Assembly (NCBI GenBank): GCA_023807065.1
Contig: JAJJLU010004246.1
Coordinates: 1 to 16,075, forward strand
Direction of reading: 5' to 3'
DNA from: Isotricha intestinalis
Lineage: Eukaryota; Ciliophora; Litostomatea; Vestibuliferida; Isotrichidae
Length of the DNA stretch: 16,075 nt
Shown in pieces: positions 1 through 8,900 of this stretch (position 1 is its first letter; the number at the start of each line of letters is the position of its first letter). Under the pieces are notes generated by a model. The model saw only the letters and a list, made by a program, of their open reading frames with translations. It did no database searches and was not told the DNA's origin. The position numbers and the translations under genes were made by a program.

Positions 1-3000
1 TATTTTTCTAATTCTTCTTTTGAACAATTAAAATTTGTTTTATCAAATTGTGGTTTAAGAGTATCTCTTCCAAAAACAAATAAATCACTTAATGATTGTG
101 TTTCTTCTACTTTAATAAAACATAATAAATTGTTTATTTTATTTTGGAAATCTTCAAAGAAATTATTATTAAATGATTTATATCCTATGAAATATTCTTT
201 TATTATATTATAATTTAGAAGATATTTTTGTTGGATTAGAGATAATAAAATATTTTGTTTCTCTTTTTCAATTAAAGTTTTTTGATAATATTCTATTGCA
301 ATAAAATGAGGCAGTTGAGTTAAAATATTATAAGTAGTAATTAATTTAGCTTGAATAATATCAGGATTAAAAGATGTACAAACTTGGTATGTATCTTTAA
401 GTAATTTAAGTAAATTAGGATTAAATTTATTAAGTGAATTAATCATCCCTAATTGTAAATCATTTAAAACATTTTCAATAATAGTTTTACTTTTATTCAA
501 ATATTCATTACTCCCATTTCTTTTCAATAATATTATCTTAATTTTCTGAACATCAATAAACCTATTTTTAATCACATTCTGATATCTAGGTTCATCAAAT
601 AATATAGTTTTACATTTAGGACAAACAGGAATTTTAATACTATTATCTTCATCCATATATTTATCCATATCTCTAACTTCTATACAATGACGACATTTAG
701 TTCTATAAAAAATTGCATCTTCATCATCTTCATGTCCAAAGAAAATATCAAAATTTTCATTATTAGGTTCACATATTTTACATAAATTAGGACATCTCTC
801 ACCACAAAGTCCCATACATTGATGACCACATTTCATTTTCTTTTGACATCTTTTATTACATCTATTAATATCACATATTTGATAACATAATTTATCACAT
901 TGTCTATGAATACATCCTATCTCACATCTTTCAACACAATCAATACATTTTTCACAACATAATTTATTACATTCGCTATGTTTACATTGATTAGGACATT
1001 TTTCTTTACATAAACATTCTTGTGAACATGTTTGTTTACATCTATGACCACATATTAATCCTTTTCCACATTCATTTGTACAAGGAATATGTAATGTTCC
1101 CATTAAACATTTTCCACAATTTCCACTACAAATATGACCACATTTTAAAGTTGTATTACAAGGTTCTTTACATTTACACTTATATAATGGGAGATGACAC
1201 TCAAATTTACCTTTATGACCACATAATAATTTTTTTTCTACTTCTTCTCTACACAATTCCTTCTCACAATCTTCATAACATTTTAATTTACATATATGAC
1301 CACATTTCTTTATCTTATTACATTTTTCTAAACATTTTATTGTATTTATATCTAAATAACATTCATATAAACCTGAGTGACCGCATTTTAATACTTTTCT
1401 TATTTTTGTTAAACATTTTCCGCAATCTTGGAAACATAATTTTGTACATTTATGACCACAAGGTAATATTTTTATACATGGTTTTTTACATTTTATTTCT
1501 TTATGGTTATATGGATGACATAATAACTCACATAGATGCCCACAGTCAAGTCTTTCTCCACATTTTTCTTTACATCCTCCTTCTGGAATTTTTGAAAAAT
1601 CTAATAAATTTGTAATTATTGTCTTATTTTTATGTTTTTGGCACATTAAAGTTAATTTATCTGATATTATTTCCTTCTTTTTAGCTAATTCTTTTATTTT
1701 AAACCATAATTTATTCATTCTTGAATCAAAAACTTTATCTTTTCTTGCTTTTTCTTCTCCTTTAATTAAACAATCTATATTTCCTACTATAATAAAACCT
1801 TTTTTTGCTCTTGAAAAAGCAACACAAACTCTATTGAAATTTCTTAAGAATCCTATACTAGATTCAGAATTACTTCTTACTAAACTTAATAATATTATAT
1901 CATTTTCTTCTCCTTGATAATTATCTACTGATGAAATTCTTACATTTATTCCTTCAATTTTACTTAATTTTCTTAAAAGTAATACTTGACCAACATAAAA
2001 TGTTAATATTGTTATTTGAGAAACATCATAACCTTGCAAAAGAAAATATTTACATAATTTAACTAGGTATTTTGCTTCAAATTCATTTTTTTTACTTGAT
2101 AAATTGATATCTTCAATTTCAGGATTATTATGAGTAACAATAAACATATCTTTCTCCATTCCTCTTAATTTTTCCTCATTATTATTATCAATATAATCAT
2201 AATAATCTTGTTTACCATAAATTAATCTAACAAAATCTGCAAAACTACTTTTCATTCTTCTTTGATATTTTAAAGTTTTATAAGGAATACCATTATTAAT
2301 TAATCTTTCAAATAAACTTACATCAAAATGATATTTAGCAGTTAATTCATAATTATATGGTTTAGGTCTTAATTGTTGATGATCTCCAATCATAATTAAA
2401 TGTTTAGTATGTTTTGTTAATAAAGATACGATATGAGGTTCTAAAACTTCAGCAGCTTCTTCAATAATAACAACTTCAAAATTATTTTGTTCTAAAATTG
2501 TAGAATATTTAGCACAACCTGTTGTTGTCATTGCTATTATTTTATTTTGTGATATTATTTTAGAATCTTCAATTAATTCCATAGTAATTTTTTGATTTAA
2601 AGCATTTTCGTATTTTTGAATTAATTCATAATCAAAGAAATCTTCATTTAATAATATTTCATCTTTCATATAATTGATTATTTCATTTCTTATTTGAGGA
2701 CCTATTTCCCATAAATTATTATTTTCTATAATATTCAATATTTGCTCTTTTGATAATTGAAATCTTAAATCTATATCTTCTTCTGTATATTCATCCTCTG
2801 AATCTTCCTCTTCACTTGTGTTATCATCAAAAGACTCATTAAATTCATATTCTAATCTTTCTAAATTTTCTTCTATTGCTTCTTCATCATCTTCACTTTC
2901 ATTATCTTCTAATAAATTATTTCCATTGTTAATATTATTGTAATTGTTATTATTATTATTGTTATTGACATTATTATTATTTTCATTTTCATTATAGTTT

Positions 3001-5714
3001 ATATTTTCTCTCGGACCATTTTTTCTTAAATAAACTAAAGTATTTTTAATTTTACAAAAATTATCAAAAAGAAAATATTCATTTTCCTGAATATTAAAAA
3101 GACTATATATTTTCCCAATTTTCATTTTATTACTCCAACATTTAAATAATGCTTCATCATCATCTTTATATCTCTCTAAATTCCCAACTAATTCATAAAA
3201 ATCAGTAATAATCTTCTCCACAATTATAGGAAAATAAGCAATAGCATCTTCATAATGAATTCCTCTTTTAAAATTTAAAATATCTAAATAATCATTTAAA
3301 TCATCACTTAATTGATAAATTTGTTTATTAATCTTATTAAAATTTTTTTTATACTCTCTTAAATTTCTAATAACAAATTGTTTAACATTTTCATTAGAAC
3401 ATCTTCCTCCTATTCTAACAATTCTATTAGTATATGCCATAATATGTTCAATAAATTGGTCTAAAGCATGGTTAGTATAACAAACAACTAATATAGGAGA
3501 AGAAACATTTTGAAGTAAAATATTAGTTAATATACCACCAACATATGTTTTTCCTGTTCCAGGAGGTCCTTGAATTAATGCTATTTCATTTTTTAAACAT
3601 AATTCTAATGCTTCTTTTTGAGAAGAATCTAATTTTGAATTAAGTGATAATGGAAATGTTTTTCCTAATTCAAAGGGAGTTTGATTAAATTTAATGTATT
3701 TATCTTTTAATAAATAATATGCCTTTATATCTTTAAAGTTTACATCAATTAATTCATTTTTAAATGGAAGTTCTTTTGCATTTATTTGTTTTAATCTTCT
3801 TAATATATGAATATATGATTCGAAGTATGCTTTTGACTCAAAAATTTGTAAATTTATATTTCTGAAATTAACTAAAAATTTAAATGTTTCTTGTGATGGA
3901 TTTATTAATTTAACTAAAATTCGATAAATAGGTTCTCTAGGTAATTTCATTATTATTTTTTTTGAATTATTATTTCTATTTTTAATATATGGATTATAAT
4001 GAACCGTCACAAAGAGAAAATCAGAAAAATCTTCTGGACTTAATATCAATAAACTTCCATAAATCATTCTTTTTGTAAATTTAACAATTTTTGGAGCTTG
4101 AAAATCAATTGCTATAATTATTCCTTCATTTGTTGCTTCAACTTCAAGCAAAGAAGCATTAAAATAATAATATATATCTTTATATTTTTTTTCTATTTGT
4201 ATTGGTTCAATCAACCCTTCATTATAAAGAGAATTTATTGTTTTTCTTAAACTTCTATAGCAATCTTCATATTCTAAATAAAAAAGAGTATTTATATATC
4301 TTTCGTTACTTAAATAAGACCCTTTTGTTAAATGAGGAACTATTTCTTTTTCTATATTTTGATAAAATTCATTTTTTGGAATTTCTATTTCTTTTTCTTT
4401 ATAATCTATTGGAATTTTATCATATTTATGATTATCTTTCTCTTTATTTTTTGTGTCATTAACATTCAAATTTTTAAATCTATCAAGTAAACTCTCATTT
4501 TGTTTTGCTTTTAATTTTTCATTTATTTCATTAAAATTATCAATGATTTGAAAACTAATTTCACTTAATTCAATTTCAAAATCATTTTGTTCATCACTAA
4601 TTTGAGTACATTTTTTCTGCAATTCTTTAACTAATACTTCTAAAGTCCAAAGATCCAATTTATATTTTCCTGAGAATTTATCTAAAACTTTTTTATAAAA
4701 AAATAAATAATCATTAACAAAACGAAGATATTTCATATCAATATTTTTTTTCTCTTTTAAATATTTTTTAACTTGATCTTTAAAGAAAGAAGTATTATCA
4801 AGTAAAATAGAAACAATATGATAAGAAGGAGGAGAATTAGATTCAATAATTCTTCTAATTATATTCATAAACATAAAAATCATCTGAATTTTAAATTCAG
4901 TAGCTTTAATCATTTTATCAAATTCTACTTCATTATAAAGATACTGAATAGTATCATTAATATCCCCATTATATAATTCTTCCATTTGCTCATAAGAAAT
5001 GTATTTATTCCTCATAGGATTTCTGATATTAAGTACATTTCTATTTCCACCTTCTCTATTATCCCTTCTAAACATTCTATTTAAACCATTTTCATAATCT
5101 CTCTCATTGTTATTATCATCATTATCATAATTATCATCATTATCATTATCATCATAATTATCTCTACCTCTATTAAATCCCATGTTAAAACTTCTTTCAT
5201 TTCCTCTATTATTTCCTCTATAACCTCCTCTATTATTTCCTCTATTACCACTTCTATTATTTCCTCTATAACCTCCTCTATTATTTCCTCTATAACCTCC
5301 TCTATTATTTCCTCTATAACCTCCTCTATTATTACCTCTATAACCACTTCTATTATTTCCTCTATAACCTCCTCTATTGTTTCCTCTATAACCTCCTCTA
5401 TTTATTTGTTGTTCTCTTTGATTAAATATATTATTATTTCCATTATTATCTAATATATTATTCACTAAGAAATTATCATCATCAATGTCATCTTCATCAT
5501 CAAAAAAATTTTGGTTTCTTCCTATATTTTGATTTCTTATTATACTTATATTATCTGAGGGAAATAAATAGTGTTCTTGGTGAATAACCATGGAATTTGA
5601 TTCTCTGTTCATTGAATTATTTATGTTATTTTCATAATAAAGGTTTGAATTTTCATTTTGTCTTACTCTACTGTTGTTGAGCATTGAATTATTTTCTCTG
5701 TTACCTCTACGCAT
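1..5714 (-). CDS. ZNFX1: ZNFX1-type RNA helicase with NFX1 zinc fingers and an RGG-repeat N-terminus (3' end outside the window)
   Basis: Open for 1904 codons from ATG at 5714 to the left edge; an in-frame TAA lies 12 nt upstream of the ATG, fixing the start, with A at -3. Order: disordered Asn/Arg N-terminus; eight RGGYRGNN-like octads (106-169); acidic Asp/Asn stretch (about 187-203); helical and beta region (about 205-700) with the family-like KRMIYGSLLILS segment; SF1B helicase with Walker A GPPGTGKT (716-723), motif II IIEEAAEV (EEAA at 1085-1088), GDHQQLRP (1110-1117), YQRRM (1150-1154), VDNYQGEE (1263-1270) and SRAKKG (1301-1306); Cys/His array (about 1358-1645) with eight CGH cores; then CPKC (1698-1701) in a ZNFX1-like context. 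Relatives (human ZNFX1, worm ZNFX-1, fission yeast Hrr1) act in antiviral RNA sensing, small-RNA inheritance and RNAi heterochromatin. An RNA-binding helicase role here is inferred from family. The C-terminus is cut by the window, not by a stop. Confidence 0.95.
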   Translation of the reverse strand, partial: MRRGNRENNSMLNNSRVRQNENSNLYYENNINNSMNRESNSMVIHQEHYLFPSDNISIIRNQNIGRNQNFFDDEDDIDDDNFLVNNILDNNGNNNIFNQREQQINRGGYRGNNRGGYRGNNRSGYRGNNRGGYRGNNRGGYRGNNRGGYRGNNRSGNRGNNRGGYRGNNRGNERSFNMGFNRGRDNYDDNDNDDNYDNDDNNNERDYENGLNRMFRRDNREGGNRNVLNIRNPMRNKYISYEQMEELYNGDINDTIQYLYNEVEFDKMIKATEFKIQMIFMFMNIIRRIIESNSPPSYHIVSILLDNTSFFKDQVKKYLKEKKNIDMKYLRFVNDYLFFYKKVLDKFSGKYKLDLWTLEVLVKELQKKCTQISDEQNDFEIELSEISFQIIDNFNEINEKLKAKQNESLLDRFKNLNVNDTKNKEKDNHKYDKIPIDYKEKEIEIPKNEFYQNIEKEIVPHLTKGSYLSNERYINTLFYLEYEDCYRSLRKTINSLYNEGLIEPIQIEKKYKDIYYYFNASLLEVEATNEGIIIAIDFQAPKIVKFTKRMIYGSLLILSPEDFSDFLFVTVHYNPYIKNRNNNSKKIIMKLPREPIYRILVKLINPSQETFKFLVNFRNINLQIFESKAYFESYIHILRRLKQINAKELPFKNELIDVNFKDIKAYYLLKDKYIKFNQTPFELGKTFPLSLNSKLDSSQKEALELCLKNEIALIQGPPGTGKTYVGGILTNILLQNVSSPILVVCYTNHALDQFIEHIMAYTNRIVRIGGRCSNENVKQFVIRNLREYKKNFNKINKQIYQLSDDLNDYLDILNFKRGIHYEDAIAYFPIIVEKIITDFYELVGNLERYKDDDEALFKCWSNKMKIGKIYSLFNIQENEYFLFDNFCKIKNTLVYLRKNGPRENINYNENENNNNVNNNNNNNNYNNINNGNNLLEDNESEDDEEAIEENLERLEYEFNESFDDNTSEEEDSEDEYTEEDIDLRFQLSKEQILNIIENNNLWEIGPQIRNEIINYMKDEILLNEDFFDYELIQKYENALNQKITMELIEDSKIISQNKIIAMTTTGCAKYSTILEQNNFEVVIIEEAAEVLEPHIVSLLTKHTKHLIMIGDHQQLRPKPYNYELTAKYHFDVSLFERLINNGIPYKTLKYQRRMKSSFADFVRLIYGKQDYYDYIDNNNEEKLRGMEKDMFIVTHNNPEIEDINLSSKKNEFEAKYLVKLCKYFLLQGYDVSQITILTFYVGQVLLLRKLSKIEGINVRISSVDNYQGEENDIILLSLVRSNSESSIGFLRNFNRVCVAFSRAKKGFIIVGNIDCLIKGEEKARKDKVFDSRMNKLWFKIKELAKKKEIISDKLTLMCQKHKNKTIITNLLDFSKIPEGGCKEKCGERLDCGHLCELLCHPYNHKEIKCKKPCIKILPCGHKCTKLCFQDCGKCLTKIRKVLKCGHSGLYECYLDINTIKCLEKCNKIKKCGHICKLKCYEDCEKELCREEVEKKLLCGHKGKFECHLPLYKCKCKEPCNTTLKCGHICSGNCGKCLMGTLHIPCTNECGKGLICGHRCKQTCSQECLCKEKCPNQCKHSECNKLCCEKCIDCVERCEIGCIHRQCDKLCYQICDINRCNKRCQKKMKCGHQCMGLCGERCPNLCKICEPNNENFDIFFGHEDDEDAIFYRTKCRHCIEVRDMDKYMDEDNSIKIPVCPKCKTILFDEPRYQNVIKNRFIDVQKIKIILLKRNGSNEYLNKSKTIIENVLNDLQLGMINSLNKFNPNLLKLLKDTYQVCTSFNPDIIQAKLITTYNILTQLPHFIAIEYYQKTLIEKEKQNILLSLIQQKYLLNYNIIKEYFIGYKSFNNNFFEDFQNKINNLLCFIKVEETQSLSDLFVFGRDTLKPQFDKTNFNCSKEELEK
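2925..2998 (-). repeat. AAT trinucleotide tract encoding poly-Asn inside the helicase
   Basis: Reads on the coding strand mostly as AAT codons, giving an Asn-rich run broken by Val, Tyr, Ile and Gly at about residues 906-930. It is followed by a long Asp/Glu-rich segment to about residue 979. The insert sits between the Walker A and motif II regions of the ZNFX1-type helicase, so it is probably a surface loop of the 1B part of the core. Confidence 0.75.
5106..5160 (-). repeat. ATT/ATC trinucleotide run encoding an acidic Asp/Asn stretch
   Basis: Directly after the RGG repeats the coding strand is a run of GAT and AAT codons with occasional TAT, giving an Asp/Asn-rich linker in the ZNFX1-type protein. 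It separates the basic RG-rich tail from the folded part. It is a low-complexity codon repeat, common in AT-rich genomes. Confidence 0.75.
5208..5399 (-). repeat. Eight tandem 24-bp units encoding RGGYRGNN octapeptides
   Basis: Eight consecutive 24-bp units stay in the ZNFX1-type frame. Most read RGGYRGNN; two have Ser for the first Gly (RSGYRGNN and RSGNRGNN), and one unit ends in GGT rather than GGA before NN. A degenerate ninth unit (RGNERS) follows, and RGR occurs at residues 182-184. RGG/RG boxes are known RNA-binding, arginine-methylated, condensate-forming segments. The near identity of units at DNA level shows recent expansion or homogenisation. Confidence 0.93.
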
Positions 5715-5935
5715 TTTATTATAAATTTAATTATCCCTGAATTAAATAAATAAATAAGTAGAAATAATTAATATTTTTTAGATATTTTACATGTTTTTTA
5801 ATCAAATAAAATAAATTTTTAATTAATTTAAGGGATGTTTTTATTTTTTTATTTATATAAATTAAAAAACCTGAAAATAAATTTTATAAATTCAAATTTA
5901 AAAAAATATTAAAATTAAAAACCCCAATAAAAGAA

Positions 5936-5941
5936 TTTATT
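5936..5941 (-). terminator. Possible AATAAA polyadenylation signal for the TRANK1-like gene
   Basis: AATAAA on the minus strand, 37-42 nt downstream of the TAA at 5980-5978. Placement suits a poly(A) signal, but AATAAA is expected by chance many times in sequence this AT-rich. Confidence 0.25.
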
Positions 5942-5964
5942 TACATTTTGAATTAAATGTAAAT
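5939..5964 (-). other. Perfect 10-bp inverted repeat just downstream of the TRANK1-like stop codon
   Basis: ATTTACATTT and AAATGTAAAT are exact reverse complements separated by a 6-base loop (TGAATT). In the mRNA 3' UTR this could form a small, weak A/U hairpin with one G-C pair. Composition alone makes such repeats fairly common here, so function is unproven. Confidence 0.2.
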
Positions 5965-5977
5965 TAGAAAATAAATA

Positions 5978-8900
5978 TTAATGTTCTTTTTTAGGAATAA
6001 TAATTAATAAATCATCTAAAAATTGTTCTTTCTCCTTTTCTATTTTATTGTTTTTATTTTTGTATTTATTTTCATCTTCTTCATCATCCTCATCATATCT
6101 TTTAAATAAAAATCTATTTAACTCTTCAGAACAATATTTATTAACAATTTCTGGATTAAATAAACTATTTTCAACATCACTAAAAACAATATCAATTTCT
6201 TCAATTTTATCTTGTTTACTAAAAACAAATGATGTCGAGTGACTTTTAATTATATAATTATATTTTTGAAGATTGTTTCCAATCCATTCAAAAAAAGTAT
6301 TACTATGAAGGTTTTGTCTAAATTGAGATCTTGTAATTTGATAACTATTTTTAAAATCATAACTATATTTATCATATATTTCTTGAATATAAAGATAAGA
6401 ACCTTTATAATGAATAAAATTTAAATAAAAACTTTGTTCTTCATATCTTTTTATTAAATAATTTATTCTCTCATTAATTTTAGTTAATTGAGAAATTTTA
6501 TCTTGAATCAATTTGTTATTTTCATCATCTTTTTCTGTTTTATTAGTTTTATCTAGATCTTCGTTTTTTTTTTGTTCAATATATCTCAATAATGAATGTT
6601 TTATTTCAAGAATGCTAAGATAAATACAATAATAAATTAATTCAGAAAATTGAGAAAAAAAATTATATCTATCTAAATTAAAATTTTTATAATATGCATT
6701 TTCCAAAATTTTTATGTCATAAAAATTCTTGTGTGAAAATTGTTGTTCTGCTTCGTAATATACTTCATAATGCATTTTTGATATATAATTTTGTTTATTT
6801 GTTTTTTTTGATATATTTTCTTTTGATTTATCTTTTTCAAAATTATAATAATTATCTGAAGAAATAATTCTCTCTAAAAAAAATGATAAGGCAATAAAAT
6901 AATTCTCAGCAATTGAAGTTTTTTCTTTATAATCATATTTTGATAAATCAGGAATTATTAAATTAATATATGTTTTTTCACACTCATACTGATATATTTT
7001 TGTTTGAATCTTTTTCTCAGTAATATCTTCAATGATTAATAATATTATAGGAAATAATCTTCTTAATAAATATAAACTTGATATGAAAGAAGAATAATTT
7101 TCTTTAATTATAGTTATAACTTGGTTTAAATTTGATTCAGGTTTTATATAAAAATCATTCTTTGATAAAGAAAATGTAGAAGATATACTTAAATTATTCC
7201 ATCTATTTTTTAATATAAATAATAATAAATCTAAATTAGATTTTTTTCTATGAGCAAATATCAATTTATTCGAAAAAAGTTTATTAAAATTATCCAAGTA
7301 TGTTACTAAAAATAAAGGGTCTTTTATATCTTCGAAAAAGAGGAAAGTAAGAAAATTATCTAAAAAAAAATATTTTGAAAAATTATCATAATTTATAATT
7401 TTATATGGAAAAGGATAATGTGTTGGAAATTTTTTTGGAGCAAAAATTTCAAATTGATTATCCCAAAAAAGAATATTTTTAAAAATTTTTTTATCAAATA
7501 AACGATCTAAATTGTAATTTAAACTTTGTACTAATAATATTATTAAAAGATATAAATGAGTATTATTTTCTAATTGCTTTATAAATGGATTATTTGGAAG
7601 GGGAAGTTTATTTTTCTTAGTTATAAAAGAAAAATATTGTTCCATAAATTTTGACATAAGAATTAAATACAAATTATATATATTTGAATTTGATAAAATA
7701 AAATTATTCCCAGTGTTATCAAAAATATTAAGAATCATGTCATTTTGATGAATTTTATTATTTAAATCTAAATCAGAATTTTTAATTTCTTTACTAAATA
7801 AAAAAGAATTTCTGTTTATTAAGGAGACACTCTGGTTCATATATAAAGAAAAATATTCAATTGAAGGAATTGGATAAATATCAAAAATATAAAAAAAAGA
7901 AAAAAGAACTAAAATTCTTTCTTTATTATAGATTTTTTTTGAAATAAATATATTTGAAAGATTATAAAGACTTAATAATAAATTATAAAGATCTTCAATT
8001 ATATTATCTGAATTTTGGTAAAAGGAATATCCTTTAAAAAAACCATATAATAAATATAATGAAAAAAATGATAAAATATCAATTAAATTTTCTAAATGTT
8101 CGAAATTATTGTCCGTTATTTTTGAATTAAAAAATGAAATTAAACTATTAAAATCTTCATATTTAGGAATCGGTAAATCATTGCTATTATTTATTTTATC
8201 AATTAATGAATTTAATCTTTTTAAATTTGTAAATTGTTTAATTTCTTCACAACTATTATATATTATATAATTTGTTAGTGCTATTCTAAGTTTATAAGTA
8301 AAATAATATAAATTATTATCTGATTTTTCTTTTATTGTTGGAGAAATTTTATTTACATTTTGAATATCTTTTAAAGCTAATGAAATAAAAAATTTCTCAT
8401 CTTCATTTAAAAATTGTCCAGAAAGCTCAAAAAAGTTATTAAATATAAAAATAGGGAAAATTAATTCATTAATTTGTTTTTGATTTAAATTACAATTATA
8501 TATCATTTCTTCTGTTTTTTCTCTTATTTTTTCAATAATTTGATTATATTCATTGGGGTAAAACTCAAATTCACTTTTTTCATTATATCTATTTTTTTTA
8601 TAAAAAAAAAAAGGAGGAGGATTCACAAGTAAAGAATATATATATTCATCTAGTGGAAAATTATCTGTCTTAAAAAACATAATTTCAGGACATAAATCAA
8701 TAAATTGCCAATAAAAACTTCTTCTTTTTCTTAAATAATAGCAATCTATAAATTTTAATATATTAGATGAAAAACCAAAATCCTGTTTAAGCTCATTTAT
8801 TTCTTTTTCAGAAATTTTTTCAGAAATTAAATTTAAATTAATATCTAGATCATCAATCTCCCTAAAATAAAATTTAATGTTTTTTAAATATTGAGAAAAG

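Larger units (their letters stand above)
5715..5977. other. Spacer between the two helicase genes (ZNFX1-type promoter side, TRANK1-like 3' side)
   Basis: 263 bp of almost pure A/T holding no ORF. It must contain the 3' end of the upstream helicase transcript and the promoter of the ZNFX1-type gene unless the two are co-transcribed. The few G/C clusters are ATCCCTGA at 5733-5740 (about 21 nt upstream of the ATG at 5714), TTAAGGGATG near 5828-5837 and ACCCC near 5920. No clear TATA box can be told from background. Confidence 0.7.

Noticed and set aside
1022..1615. 197-codon plus-strand ORF with recurring YDHI
   Set aside because: It is antisense to the zinc-finger array: the conserved CGH codons (TGTGGTCAT) read backwards as a recurring Asp-His unit. 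The minus-strand frame is the real, conserved one.
4202..4462. 86-codon plus-strand ORF
   Set aside because: Lies wholly antisense within the ZNFX1-type gene and has the Leu/Phe/Tyr composition expected for the reverse of A-rich coding sequence.
5081..5347. 88-codon minus-strand ORF rich in EEVIEEII
   Set aside because: An out-of-frame reading of the 24-bp RGG repeat array inside the ZNFX1-type gene; the periodicity is inherited from the DNA repeat.
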